A DNA stretch of 64,000 bases. It comes from Cladorhizidae sp. MBARI D1340-BT2. Its lineage: Eukaryota; Porifera; Demospongiae; Poecilosclerida; Cladorhizidae. The DNA is taken from NCBI GenBank assembly GCA_028752905.1, contig JAQNBH010000015.1, positions 34,020,163-34,084,162 on the forward strand. The letters are read 5' to 3'. Below the pieces are notes generated by a model that saw only the letters and a program-made list of their open reading frames with translations, was not told the DNA's origin and did no database searches. Position 1 is the first letter of the stretch. Each line of letters begins with the position of its first letter. Of this stretch, positions 1-12,569 are shown piece after piece. Position numbers and translations under genes: made by a program.

Positions 1-73
1 TTTAGTTTGATACTCAATAAGTAGGTCATGGTATGGGAATATATGAAGAAGTACTTGGAGAGGAAAAGGTTTG
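1..73. repeat. Terminal direct repeat, left copy
   Basis: These 73 bases are identical to the last 73 bases of the window (63928-64000). A diverged version of the same intronic sequence lies in gene 2 near 23476. Perfect identity here, against clear divergence at 23476, points to a closed or recently duplicated 63,927-bp unit rather than an old repeat. Confidence 0.95.
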
Positions 74-2475
74 GTCAGCGGAGGATTTTTCTTCTTTTGC
101 TGTTTTGCCACAGAGTGTGAAGCTTAGAAAGTAGTTGCTTTCTCCTTACTCAGCTAGTAAGAATGAAGGATATTGGCAGAGGCAGCACTTCCAGGCAGAA
201 GATTCACCCGGACATCCTAACCTAGGGTAAATTTTCCTTGATCAACTATTAGATGCAATTTCCATCACCCTCACCACATCATTTGTCTTTTAGTTACTGC
301 CAAAAATATAGGATTACATGTCCGAACCCTTGCTGCCACTGCATTATGAGTTTCTCCATTGCAGGCCATTCTTTCATATGAAGACTCCATGCAGAGTAAA
401 GCCAGTAGCAGGGGCAACTAAATTTTTGCAACATTTTTCAGAAGTCATCTAATCAAATCCACACTAACGTGCATTAATAAACTGTTATCATGACCAAAAA
501 AATGAAGTAGTGTACTTTGTTTGTCCTCGTCTGATTCTAGCATGTTCAGTAATGGATAAGTTGAAAATGTCTGTATTCGGCTCTGTAGTAGTTGACGAAA
601 GAGGCAAGGGAGCATTGTTTTTGTATCAAATAATTTTCTAGTCAAAATGTGTCGTCTAAGTCGTCTAAGCATGAATTCTCTGTTCAAAGTCCAACCATTA
701 AAATTATAGATTACTGGACAATAATTTCTTTTATTTGACAGACTGAAGTGAAGGTAGTGTAAAAGTATGTTATAAGTGATACTCTGATGATTTTGAGGTA
801 ATACACATAATGGTGCTCCTCTATATCAGCTTCATGACCTCTCATGCCAGACCTTTTGTAGGAGGCAATATGCATTGGTGAGGGTAATATTGAGATGAAT
901 GTAATCCCAGAGGACATAAACAATTACCATATAAGTTATTTAGTCTTCACTATTATTATTATAGTTAGTTTGCATTAACAAAATGAATAGCTATGGCTAC
1001 TACTTGGTAGCTGTGAAGTTCCCTCTGCTCATATATTTTAGACGAATATATTAAGTTACTTCCATGATCAATGCAGTGGAAATCGTTTCTACTCTATGAA
1101 GAAGTACACTGACTCTGTCACATTAACAGGGAGAAAAGTAGGAGGGGAGAAGAGCAATGCACCATTTAATACCATCACGATCTACTTTAGTGCCTGTCAA
1201 ACTATTAGTAGCCACGAGTTCTGAGAAAGAAATGGCAACAAAAAGCAATGATTATATTGATCCAGCCTTATCAAAGTAATTAACAGCTTCTTGGTCTGAG
1301 GAAGTTTCTTTCCTAAATTAGTTGTTGATTGGATTTTTTTATCTTTAAAACTAGCAGATAATTGGTGGCAATTATTAGAGGAGGTGCATGTGTCCCTTGT
1401 GACTCTCTATGGTTTCTATGCCTCTGGAGGAATAGCCAGTCCAAGTATGAAGTTATGATTGTCAGCCTTTTATTTATTTTCAATGAGTCATGCACAGGAA
1501 CTAGTTGCACATTCATTTTTAGTAGCCTTCAAATAATATCTAAATTTAGTAAAAAAAAGGATTGCTCTCAAACCATGTGAGATAATATTAGCTAAATTAT
1601 TTTATTTCCATAGTTGAACATTTCAAGGATCCTGATCGTGTTTCATCAAACTTCTGAAGTTTGATGAGTTTATCATCACTAGATAAATAACTAATATTAA
1701 GACAACAGATAAGCAGGTATGACTGAAACTTCATATTTAAGCATTGGCTCTCCTGTGATATCACTGAACAACTAGACCACTCATAATTGGTGATGTCCAC
1801 ATGAGAAACACCACACCGTTTAGTTGAACTGGAAGTTAAATATGGATCCCCTTCTCTCTACTCATTATCATGATCCCTCTGTCAACCAAAATATGTTCCA
1901 CTCCTGGTTACCTCCACATTGCTGCATTGACTCTGTTTTAGACAAACTTGTAGTCCTACTTTTACAAAACACACAAATGACAACCAGATGAGTAAATGGA
2001 ACATTGTAAGCTTCTCTATATTCAGATGACTGCCAAGGTTAGTGAACTGTGCCTTCTCAATAGCAAGCTCAGAGATGGCTCTTCTTCCCACATTGCCAAG
2101 ACAGAGGTGCTATTGTTACCTTAAGCAGCAGCACACCCTGTGTTTCTCCTGCCAGACTAAACAATTTGACTTGCAAAACTTGTGTCAAATTCCATACAGA
2201 ATGAAAATCGAGCAGATTACATCAAAGGTGTGACATGATCCATATTTAAATTCAATTCATTAAAGTTGCATCACACATTGCATTCCTCCACCCCCAGCCC
2301 CCCCCCCCCCCCCCACCCCTCCCCACCCTATCCTATTCTCCCTCATCTCCCAATTAAACTGTGAACCAGGTTGTCCTCACAATGGTTTTAAGGTACTAAC
2401 CCGAGTATGTCTCAGTACTCGACAAAACTGTGAATACAACTAAAAAGTAACTACTTGTATTCTAAATGAAATTAC
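74..2475 (-). other. Intron of receptor gene 1 (FN3-5 to transmembrane exon)
   Basis: No exon is seen here. Parts of the stretch, for example around 120-240 and 1860-2230, align by eye with 23560-24200 in the same intron of gene 2, so it is duplicated intronic sequence. It contains a short palindrome near 1646-1666 and a run of 17 C at 2298-2314. Small open frames on both strands have no recognisable domain. Confidence 0.6.
2298..2314. repeat. C17 homopolymer tract
   Basis: Seventeen uninterrupted C in a C-rich context. On the transcribed (minus) strand of gene 1 this is a G run, so it can form a G-quadruplex and is prone to length error in sequencing. Confidence 0.9.
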
Positions 2476-2799
2476 ATGAAGTAGTAGTAGTAGCAGTAGT
2501 AGTAGAATCGTCAAGCAGAGACTTGCCAATCGGGGAGGACCTCTGTCCCAAGAGGGTCTTTCCAGCCACCATAGCTTGTGCTGCCACCTGAAATTGGTAT
2601 TCTGCACCAGTAAGGCCAGTAATGTCCACAGAGTTCTCATCACTGAATATATTCATGGTTTCTGTTGCCTGCTTCTCCCCATTCACAGTCGCATGGTAGA
2701 ATATGATGTAGCAGGTAATTTCACTTATTGGTAGTCTTTCCCATGAAATACTGACTGAAGATTTGGTCAGTACTGCAACTACAACATTATTCACAGTAG
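2476..2799 (-). CDS. Receptor gene 1, exon 7: FN3 domain 5 plus Ser/Thr linker
   Basis: A fibronectin-III module with the B-strand Trp (SVSISWERLP) and the F-strand pattern YQFQVAAQ. It begins after a TTGCAG acceptor in phase 1. It is followed by a Thr-rich linker, as expected for a juxtamembrane stalk. Two donors are possible: GTAATT just after 2476, which is conserved in gene 2 and keeps phase 1, or a GC donor (GCAAGT) at 2526-2521, which also keeps phase 1 but is destroyed in gene 2. I chose the shared GTAATT site. The next exon of this gene is not in this direction of the window; its equivalent is at 60504-60615. About 80 percent identical to the gene 2 exon by hand count. Confidence 0.78.
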
Positions 2800-3033
2800 C
2801 TGCAAGATAGACCAAATAAAAACATTAAATATTGTCAATAGACCAGGTCAGTGCCAACGAGCCAGGAAAGCTAACTACAGTAATATATAGTACAGTTTAA
2901 TGGATGAATTCATTTTGTCTTCTTATATGTGAAGCTGTCTCCACTTCATGTACGTCCGCACTTCCTGTGTCACTGCTTTCTTTTTAATCCCCTCTCTTTA
3001 TAACTGTTCTTAATATAACTACAATGCACTCAC

Positions 3034-3333
3034 GTGGTTCAGTGAGAGTAATAAATACTTTGCTGAACAATGTTGATAGTCCTGCTCCCATCTGAGTGCG
3101 AGCAGCGACTACGATGTTAGAGATCTTGGTTTGCGGCTCCAGGTTTGATATGATGTAGGTTTGGGGGTCGGAGGTGGCATTCAACATGTCAGTAAGGGAG
3201 AAATTTCGATCCACTGTATAAATGATGTCATAGCCAGTAAGAACACCATTAAGCTCTTGAGGAGGGCCCCAGGTTAGCTCCAGAGAATAGAACTTTGCAT
3301 AGCCTGTCAGAAGACCTGACACAGGACCAGGAA
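3034..3333 (-). CDS. Receptor gene 1, exon 6: FN3 domain 4
   Basis: One FN3 module of 300 bp, phase 1 at both ends, with acceptor ATGCAG and donor GTGAGT. It opens PGPVSGLLTG, has the B-strand Trp in LELTWGPPQ, and TYIISNLEPQ before the F strand. Separated from exon 5 by a 57-bp intron. The gene 2 counterpart (24961-25260) has the same length and about 80 percent identity. Extracellular adhesion or recognition module; the ligand is unknown. Confidence 0.82.
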
Positions 3334-3390
3334 CTGCATAATGTTTAGTAAATAAACAATAAGGAAACATATCATGGGATTTAGACATAC

Positions 3391-3696
3391 CATCATCATC
3401 AGTTTTTATTGGACCAATGAAAGTACTGTATGGCCCAGTGCCTTTACTGTTGATTCCTGCCACTTGAAACATGTACTCAGTGAAGGGCAAGAGTCCATCA
3501 ACAGTATAAGTAGTTTCTGAAGCATTAACATTTCTCGAGATCAGTGTACCATCTACTTGTCTATAATAAGCTACATTTATGTTATAACCAGTTATGTCTC
3601 CATTACGTCTTATACAGTCTATATCCAACCATGTCAATGTAATGCTTGTCGAAGTTATGCTGCTATTTCTTAAATCAGGTGGAGCAGTATCTGGAA
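3391..3696 (-). CDS. Receptor gene 1, exon 5: FN3 domain 3
   Basis: An FN3 module of 306 bp, phase 1 at both ends, acceptor ACATAG and donor GTATGT. Key features are ITLTWLDIDC (B strand), EYMFQVAGIN (F strand) and GPYS (G strand). It is the most conserved module between genes 1 and 2, with only about 8 of 102 residues differing. The DNA is almost identical over long stretches, suggesting gene conversion or strong constraint here. Confidence 0.85.
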
Positions 3697-3752
3697 CTAT
3701 GTACATAAAATATGACAATTCAAATAACAGTTAACGTTACCTGTTTACCTAC

Positions 3753-4046
3753 CTGCTTTTAGCGTGTTGATATTAGGTGGATTTTGTAAGGATCTTTCTA
3801 GATCAAAGGTTTTTGCACGGACATTGACAGAGTATATACTGAATTCTTCCAAGTCCTCAAACAGAGCTGAATCAGTGTAGATGGTCATAGTCCTAGTGCT
3901 TTCAAAACCGGGACATTGCTCATTAACATTTCTAGTGAGGGTCACTGTATACTGCTCTGCTGGTACGCTATCTATAGGCTGACCCACAAATATAATGGCA
4001 GACGTATCAGTTACCCAAGTTGATTTGAAGATTGGTTCCAGTAAAT
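3753..4046 (-). CDS. Receptor gene 1, exon 4: FN3 domain 2
   Basis: An FN3-like module of 294 bp, phase 1, acceptor CCACCAG and donor GTAGGT. The usual B-strand Trp is missing (SAIIFVGQPI), but the EQYTVTLTRN and YSVNVRAKT strands fit the fold. Differences from gene 2 cluster in the first half (roughly residues 1-45), while the second half is nearly unchanged. About 79 percent identical overall by hand count. Confidence 0.78.
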
Positions 4047-4105
4047 CTGGTGGGCATTTCAAACAACAACAATTTCAAAATGTGATACAGTTCGTATCTC
4101 CTTAC

Positions 4106-4366
4106 CTCGCACAGTGATAGATTTTGGACCCAGTATTTCACTAGAAAAATGTCTGGAACGGGCTACAATACGAATAGTGATTGTTTGACCAACAGCAACT
4201 CTATCCAAAATATAAGGAGAATTCATGGTTATTCGGCCAGTTTCAACACCTACTACATCTGAGACTATATATCCTCCAGCAGGAGGGATCGTGGGAGGAG
4301 TCCATAGTACTGCTATACTATCCCTTCCATTTTGATGGAGGAAAAGATTAGTAGGAGGGTCAGAAC
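4106..4366 (-). CDS. Receptor gene 1, exon 3: FN3 domain 1 (membrane-distal)
   Basis: An FN3 module of 261 bp, phase 1 at both ends, donor GTAAGG. It carries PPTNLFLHQNGR, the B-strand Trp in VLWTPP and the end motif LGPKSIT. The acceptor sits directly at the edge of a TG repeat that supplies the polypyrimidine tract. The gene 2 exon has exactly the same length but only about half the residues are identical, far below the other FN3 domains. Confidence 0.82.
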
Positions 4367-4856
4367 CTGCACACACACATACACACACACAACACACACA
4401 CACAAACACACAATGTGCACACACACACATGCATATATACAAACAACAAGTAGTAAATAAAATGATTTTAGCTGTGCTAAAATTAAACCAAATTTGATTT
4501 CTATAATGGAATAACTTGGCACACAACTGAAGAGGTGGACCAAAGTTTTAGTTTTGCCACTCATGTCTGTATAACTGTTTATAAATCAAACATATGCCAT
4601 GCCTCCTGAATATGAACAGGTTATTAATCCTTAATATGAGTAGTGTTTCATGCACAAATGTAATATATCCAAATAATCACCGTCACTATTAGTAAAGAAT
4701 ATAAATTGAATGTGACCGAGATGAAGAAGCACAGTAAATATGCAACTTATGATCGAACAATTCATTAACATGATTAACTATAGAGATGTAACAATTGTCA
4801 GCTAATGAAATCAAATTTATTTCTCATATATAAATCTAAATTGACATTTTGAGCCA

Positions 4857-4905
4857 CTTGCTTCAGCATTCACCACCTAAAGAAGGCTGAAGCAAGTTGA
4901 TTGAA
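4857..4905 (+). repeat. Hairpin with hammerhead-like motif
   Basis: Arms ACTTGCTTCAGC and GCTGAAGCAAGT form a hairpin, followed by TTGATTGAAACATCAG. The order (CTAAAGAAGG, stem, TTGAAACATC) resembles a decayed CTGATGA...GAAAC hammerhead core. A matching copy lies in gene 2 at about 27858-27912. It looks like a small mobile-element remnant; the ribozyme reading is inference. Confidence 0.4.
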
Positions 4906-6079
4906 ACATCAGTTGCTATAGTAATTTTTGGGCCATAACACTTAGTTCATTTCAAACCCCAGAGATGGCACATTCCAAATTTTATTTGTAGCTGCTCACA
5001 CAGTAGACACATTAAAAAGGGTTATAAAAACAATATGTACCCATGTAAAACACAAATAGTTGGGATGATCTGTTACCATTTAACAATAGCATAGTTTTAA
5101 ACAAAAAACAGACAAATAGGCATACATATTTAGCTATATGGTAAAGGATTGTTATAAAATCTGCCAACACCTCTCATATTATTGTTAGCAAGTAAATCGA
5201 ATATAAGCTCTTTACATTTTTTATAACACTGTTTCTTTTAAAATGCAGCAGTTAATCAGCTCCAACTCTATTTACAGCCACTCAGTGGAGCACCTTTTGA
5301 ATATCAACCTCTAAATCTGAGCTTCTGTCATACCAGCGTGAGCATTATCTCTGTTATCTTCTTATACTACATGTTATAGCATTTTTACTGAAGCCAGTCT
5401 CTTTGTAGGAAATCCAATGCAGTCACCTCAAGTGTTTTTCTCGCAATTTCACATCACTACTGGTATATACAATATAACTGCAAGTCTAGAGATTAAATAC
5501 CTTCCATTAAACTGAACCCTTTTATTCTTTGGTGCCTAGCTGAAACTTGTATATTTACTCCTCACAGAAGCTGTTTTCATTTTTATAAAATCCTATTCAC
5601 TTAATGGAAGTATACTCTTGTTAAGTTATCCACCTAAGATCAACAAGTATGATTTGAGGAATGTCCTAGGAAGCTTAGTTATCTCGGCTTGTTGTAGACT
5701 GAGATTGTTCCAGGTGGTAAGGTGTGAGGGGGGGGAGGGGGGGGGGCAGGAAGTTGAATATCCCCCACCCACTTTGGCATTAGTAATCAGTGTGTCATTA
5801 AAACTTGTACTTGATATCTACCATCTGAAGATCGTATGTCTGATTTTGGAGTGATTGCCATGAATTATAATGAGAGGATATCTGTAGATGAAGTCTGAAA
5901 GGTATTTACTCACGCTCATCCTCGAAAGCTATACACTAACAAAGGTTCATGTGAATCTGTCATAAAAGCAACATCATGTCATCAAGGTCACACCCATATT
6001 ATGGCATGGCTAAAAAATACATTATAAAATTCTTTGATCTGGATCTGGCCCTGAATGACAACAAAAGTTAGAAGGTATT

Positions 6080-6212
6080 CTTGATTATTATAATTATTGT
6101 TATTGTTGTTGTTGTTGTTACTGTTGATATTGATATTATTATTATTATTACTATCATTATTATCATCAGCATCATCATAATCATCATAATCATAATCATC
6201 ATCATCATCAAT

Positions 6213-6248
<36 letters not shown>

Positions 6249-6259
6249 TCATCATCATC

Positions 6260-6358
<99 letters not shown>

Positions 6359-6361
6359 ATC

Positions 6362-6450
<89 letters not shown>

Positions 6451-6455
6451 TTCTT
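6080..6455. repeat. TCA/ATC trinucleotide microsatellite
   Basis: About 375 bp of TCA repeats with interspersed TTA and TCAA interruptions, almost pure from 6230 to 6450. Long open frames in several frames (poly-Ile, poly-His, poly-Met, poly-Asp) are products of the repeat, not genes. Confidence 0.95.
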
Positions 6456-9346
6456 CATGCATGCATTTACTGATAGAGATAAATTACAGTCAATAGTTGG
6501 GAGAGCATTTCATAAACAACTTCTTCTTTGAGATATTGTGATAGAGTTGTTTGAAGTTGGTTGGTCCCACAATCACTTTGTGAAGGATACATAGGTAACT
6601 TTGAACCCTCTTAGTGAACCCTCAGATGTAGATACAATAAAGTTCTCAATAATCAGATAATCAACTTTACTTTTTTGGATATGGTATGTAGCTGAAACTA
6701 AGTAATTACCCTTGTTTGAAGCTTTCTCAAGTTAATCACATAACAAAGTTAAAATTCTAAAATCTTATTCGTTCATTGAAAATGGGTTAATTATGTCTGC
6801 AGATTTGATGATAGAATCCATTTTTCTAGCAAATTTATTCATTGGAATCTGTGCTATAACTGTTAACAATTACTAGCAGATTCATTCTTCCTGGATCTAT
6901 AATTATTTTATATACCCCAGCAGTAACTGTTAAAATAAATTTATAAATAAAGGGATACCTATCTTCAAGGATTATCTTATCTCTATGTATCGATCTGCCA
7001 CAATCCTTTGTCTTTGTCAGCAGAGCTTTGTACATTAGGGCCAATCATGATATTTTAGTCCAAAAAGACTATTTTTTCAGTGCCCTGCCACAAGTACACG
7101 TAATCCAATTGCAAAAAAAGTCACAGTGGGTAAGGATCATTTGCTTTGCTCTATTTTAAGCAGAAAAACTGACTGAATTATTTCCCATTGGATCCACAAC
7201 AGATGGTGTGTGTTTTTCCATCAAAATTCAATTAGTAGGTGTCACCTTGACGATGAGGTTCAGTAAAACAACAGCAGAGACCTCCACGTAGATCAGGTAA
7301 ACTGCATGTGTGCCTGTCAGTATGTGACATCTGTGGTTTGGTCAGTAATGAAGTTTTTCTATGCAACTTTACAGAGTTCTTGAAGGAGACTGTTGTAATC
7401 CCTCTTCCAGAAAACAGCATCAATAACCACACAACAACAGGATCAATTGATTAAAAGAGGAATTCCAGCTTGAAAGTGAGCTTAGCTCTGCCACACTCCC
7501 GGCTTTGCAGTGATCTTGGAAACTAATGAAATGCTAGTTGTTAACAAGATTAGCAAACTTTGTTTAGAACTTTGTTTGAGCCCTAGCCCCTATTTTCTAT
7601 CACTGTATTCAATTTCTTTGTGCTAATGTTTGTTGGCTCAATCTTAATAATGACTGGAGGAGCCATTCAGGAGCGCACAGCAGTAAGCTTGTGCAGGCTT
7701 AGTCAAGGCTAGCCTGGGTTGGGGATTAATTGTATAGCTCCTCAAATTATGCCCACCTGTTTGGTCTGTTGGAATGCCTGAAATTATTTGCCATTTGAGG
7801 AAATATTGTATGCAATTTAGAAGAAAGTATTTCTTTGACAAAGCACAAAATATAGGTTAAATAATAGTTGAAGATGGCTAGAAACAAAGATGATGCTAAT
7901 TTTACACCATGTAAGCTGCAACAACTTTCATTGACTAAAAGAACAGTATAAGCAACAACAACCAAAAACAACTATTTACACATGCAAAAATATATATATT
8001 GAAGCTTGGGTTGAGTTATCAAAACATGTAGAACCTTTAAGTACATGATGGTATTTTTTTTAGTCTGGTTTTCTATAGGGGTGAGTTTTCAAGTCTGATC
8101 CCTCATTCAAGTCTTCTCTTAGACCCCATTGTCCATGTGACGGCCTAAGGTGGTCACATTACAGCAGTCGTTGATAGATATATAGAGGGAGATCATAACC
8201 TTGGTTATGGTTGAGGTTGTGGTGGTAGATGTGTAGCTCTACTACCTCCTGAATCTTTACCCTCCACCTAAACCTCACTCTACTTTCTATCATTAATAGT
8301 ATTGGGTCAAGAAAATGTCAACTATTTCTTAATGAAGCACCAAAGAATATGGATATTCCAGGTAATTTATGTATAACATGCCAGAAACAAGGAGAGCCCT
8401 TATTTTAAACAAATGCTGTAAGAATATGTCTGTCTTCCTTTCTGCCTTTTTTTATTTTAGAATATGATCTTCTTCTATCCAAGCATCGATCATTGAGCAT
8501 CAGAACAATCAAAATGCTAAATTAGCATGTGATGAACTGGAGTGTGACAGTCCTTTAGCTTTAACTAAACATTGTAGATTTGTGGTCAAGAACAAGTTCA
8601 TTGGAGCATCGAAAACTTCTTAATGCTTGTGGAAAGAATCTGCTAAAGCATACTGGGCAAAGGACAGTGACTGGAAAAGATGGTTAGTCAGGTTGAAGGT
8701 GTTGCATAGCTAGCTGCAGGGGCATAGAAGATTTTTGGGGATGGGGGTTGGCCTCAATTTAATTACTAGGTAGGCATATATCATGCTTAGACATGGCTCT
8801 AGGATCAGTTCTGGTGTAGTTCGAGCTAAATTTCGACTATTATAAATTTAAACAACCATTATTCTCTCAATGAACTTTCAGTTGACATAATAACATTACA
8901 ATAACCTTCTCAATAAATCAACTTGAAATTGTATTCTCTCAACGTTACGACTAGATGCTCTAGCCTTCACAGTTAGCAAATTCAAAGCAATCGAAAGTTA
9001 ATAATTTACTCCAAGATCATTGCAAAACTTGGAAAATCCTAGCAGCCATATTTGTGGTGTTAAAATTGAAACAAACACCACATTTATGCCATATGTTATT
9101 CCAGCATGATCTGCCTATCAGCCAATAATGGTGGAATTGAGGTTGAAGTTCGAGATTAGTCACAATATCATACTTGTGAATCGGCCTTAGCTTACATACA
9201 AACAGTCAATCACACATACATAATACATGATACAAACCCAATTCTTGGCTGATCCTTTACTAAGTAACAGGGCACTATTGGAAGAAAGGATAGCTAATAT
9301 GGAAAATAAAGGCTTTTGTACAAAATAAGATCATTAGAATGCATAC

Positions 9347-9697
9347 CATCGATAGTGAATGAGGTCACTACTGGGTTGGCTGTGTCTGCATTACTGATCA
9401 AGTAAGTGTATACCCCTGCTAGGTTGCCCCTCACAAATAGTTCGGCTCCGTAAAATCTTTCAGGGCAAGTAAGATCATCGATTTCCAAAACATTGCCCAT
9501 AAAATCAACAGGTGATTCTTTTGGGTCAAAAATGCCGAAGCCATTAAGATTGGTAAGATCAATTCCATTTCTTCTCCAAGTGAGTGTTGTAGGTTTGCCT
9601 CCTTTAGATAAACCCAGCAGGGTAAATTGAAGGGGGCGTGATGGATTTATAAAATTACTTGGTGAAGAAATCCTTATAGAGTTTGATTCAATAGCAC
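9347..9697 (-). CDS. Receptor gene 1, exon 2: Ig-like domain
   Basis: An exon of 351 bp in phase 1 at both ends, acceptor TATCTAG and donor GTATGC. It encodes an Ig-fold module: TTLTWRRNGID (C strand Trp) and AGVYTYLISNAD (F strand). The canonical disulphide is atypical: the B-strand Cys is absent, and the only obvious Cys is in LTCPERFYG. It joins the signal exon in phase 1 (creating a Cys at the junction) and leads into FN3-1 in phase 1. The gene 2 equivalent is damaged. Likely the outermost, ligand-facing domain; no ligand can be inferred. Confidence 0.68.
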
Positions 9698-11612
9698 CTA
9701 GATATAGATCAGAAAAATTAACAATATATATGAATCAATCATAGTTGTTCTTCACCATTGCAACTGCTTAATTGTCATTAAAAAAACACTTAATTATATA
9801 TATTATGAGCTGCCTGTAACTTCCAAATAAAGTAAAATTAAACCATTTAAAACGAAAAGGATGACTTATTAATAGAAAGGAAACATGACTACCAATGTAG
9901 ACCATAGTCAGTTGAATAACCGTCTACCATTTAAAATCTTAATATCTATGTGTACCAATCATTATAATTATTGACATTGAAGTAAATGGTGGAGAGTCTA
10001 ACTGGTTCTAGTCTAGACGTTTCTTTTCTTTTTAGCAGGTCAATCCAGTATAACAATTTGTTTTTAATTTTCCTGTTTCAAGTTAGTTGTTTTTTTTGTT
10101 GTGTAATGGAGTGGTGGAGGACTAAACCAAGTTTGAACTTAGGATTTTTAACCTTATTTTTGCCACCATTGTTGTACACAACAGGTTGTCCACTGCACAA
10201 ATATCAGAAAATACCATATCTTGTTGACTCTAGGCAGTAGAGTCAGCTACCTGCTTCCTTGAAGTACACTTGGTAGCTAATCGCAGCCTCTATCTCAAAA
10301 ATTAAGGAATTCGGGATGGATCCTACAATTGGTATCCCAGCAAGCAAAATTTTACAGAAACAAAAGCAAATTCCTGGAAAAGACATGATGCAGTTGAAAG
10401 TGTCTTTCTCCACTTCTGGTGTAGCTTTGAGTCATGTTGGCAAGAATGAAGATATTTACTCAATCGTAATTGGAGAGTACTTATGGGGAGTTGGATGGAT
10501 GATGATATTCACAATTTGTCTTGCCAATTTTATGTATTTATCACACCTTCCTGATGTTTCTCATATCCCTTCTATAGGTAGATTACTAATGTGAGGTGTA
10601 GGGAGGGAAGCAGATTATCTCTAGTCTTGGAGCTCATACACAGATCAGAATGTAGCATGCATGCCTCGTCATTTATGTGATCATCCACTAGAGATCTTGA
10701 TCCTACCCAATATTGCCTAATAATGGATCTATCATTTCATCAAGCAAAACCACAAAACAGAGTATCAACTATGACAAGTTTTTCAATTATGCCACAAGCC
10801 ATGGAAAAGTGGCCGGACAAAGCAATAATATTTACATGATAACCAGGGCAAACAGGAATGTATAGTACTTGACTGACAAGAGATAGATCTGGGGCTGGAT
10901 TTGGAATATATCTTCCTAATTAACAGATCATGATGAAAAATGGATGGTATAATAAGCATCATACCCTTCCTTCTGCACGTAAAATTTGTCAGTATCTCGT
11001 TGGTAAACTATTAATCATGCGCAAGTTGCCTGGCTGTTTGTAAATATTGGGGATCATTTCGTCATGCCACTTTGCCACTGGCATAATTGATTATTATGTG
11101 CTCAATGTATTTTGTGAGTACATTTATCATTTGGCTCAGTTTAGGGCAGATACAGATTCTCTCTAGACAAGTAGCTATTAGCTCCTCCTTGACTAGATAT
11201 AGTTACATAATGGCTCAGATGAGGCCAGCTATTCTGGAATGTAGATGTCAACATGGAATGTGTTTGGCCTAGTTTCCTAACTTTACCTAGTAATTTGTAG
11301 TATTTTTCTAAATACCTGGCTTGACTTGACTGATATATGTTTGATATTATTCTTTTAATATGTGTATACACTCTCTCATTCAGTGGCATTATTATTAGAG
11401 ATCTGGAGTTACTAGTCAGTGTTGTCCAATTGGTTTTGGTGTGGGAAGCAAGAAATGGATACGACACTGATATGTTTGACATCACATTCTTCTCATAATC
11501 CACAATAGCTGGCAACCACTTGATTGTCTAATTTACATCTTTCTTCATATGCCCTCTTTTCACTGCATAGTCATTAGTTTTGCTTGAATGTTGGGAAGAT
11601 GAATTCTGACAC

Positions 11613-11781
11613 TGCCTTGGCTGGTTTGATTGTAAAATTTACTTCATCAGGGGAGTAAAGTTGGTAATTTGATTTTGAATGGCCATACTTGACTACCAGA
11701 TCCTATTGATACACCACACTTTTCCATTACCAACTTTACTCCCCTGATGAAGTAAATTTTACAATCAAACCAGCCAAGGCA
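11613..11781. repeat. Perfect 56-bp inverted repeat with 57-bp loop
   Basis: Left arm 11613-11668 and right arm 11726-11781 are exact reverse complements over 56 bases, ending abruptly at both outer edges. Both arms contain CCTGATGAAG or its complement. In gene 2 only a diverged left arm is visible (about 32265-32345), so the second arm appears specific to this copy and recent. Confidence 0.93.
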
Positions 11782-12569
11782 TTTGCAGGTACTGATGGCA
11801 TGTGCATACATGTATATATATATATTTATGCAGTTATGCATGAATACTATACTGTCTGTACGCCATGATTAATAAAAGGTTTCATCATAAGGCTTTTACT
11901 AAATATCATATTTCAACCACACTGTGGCAGAGCCAGAGAGACATGTGTATTAGTCCAATACTAGCCAGCTGTATGTGGCATGTAGTAAAACATTAGACAT
12001 GCTATAACATGTATAATACCATGTAGTCTTAGTGATATTATATGATTACGAATTGTACCATGTCAGAACAGTAGTCATAACAGTAGTGGAGTAACTTGTT
12101 TTGGAACAGTTGAGTTGTTTTGTCTTTTGCTGTGTCTTCTATATCTTATCTATTTATCCACATAATATATTTAAACCTATCTGAATACTTAACAGTCTAG
12201 CTAGTTGTCTAGAATTGTACTAAGTTGAACATTAATTTTATTGAAGTTGAATAGCTAGCTATAGAAGTAAGTTGAATAGCTAGCTATAGCAGTAGCTACT
12301 TGTTGAATAAACTGAACTCGGTTGGTTACACACACAAGCGATTGGCCATGGAATTATTTCTCCTGCAATCCCTCATTAGCTATATATTGGGATCATTGGG
12401 GTGGAGCCATTGATACTAAAGGTCTTCAGGGAACTAAAATATTCAGATGACTGAACTTCAGTGTGGAAGGTTTTTAGCAAGCCCTTGCAACTCAAAAACT
12501 CACAGGCCAGTCCATTTTCCAATATTACCTTCCCCAGCTACTCCAACTACCCTTTTTCTCTCCTTTTTA

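Larger units (their letters stand above)
4367..9346 (-). other. Intron 2 of receptor gene 1
   Basis: A non-coding stretch of about 5 kb between the Ig and FN3-1 exons. It starts with a CA/TG repeat (4370-4432) and holds a hairpin with a hammerhead-like motif near 4857-4905, a G-rich patch at 5728-5747, a long TCA array (6080-6455), and segments alignable with gene 2 intron 2 (for example 4480-5500 with 27400-28450, and 7275-7400 with 29200-29310). The gene 2 copy carries a Gypsy 3-prime fragment that is absent here. No exon was recognised. Confidence 0.6.

Noticed and set aside
6081..6473. Long open frames of poly-Ile, poly-His, poly-Met and poly-Asp
   Set aside because: Pure translation of a TCA microsatellite in several frames and strands.
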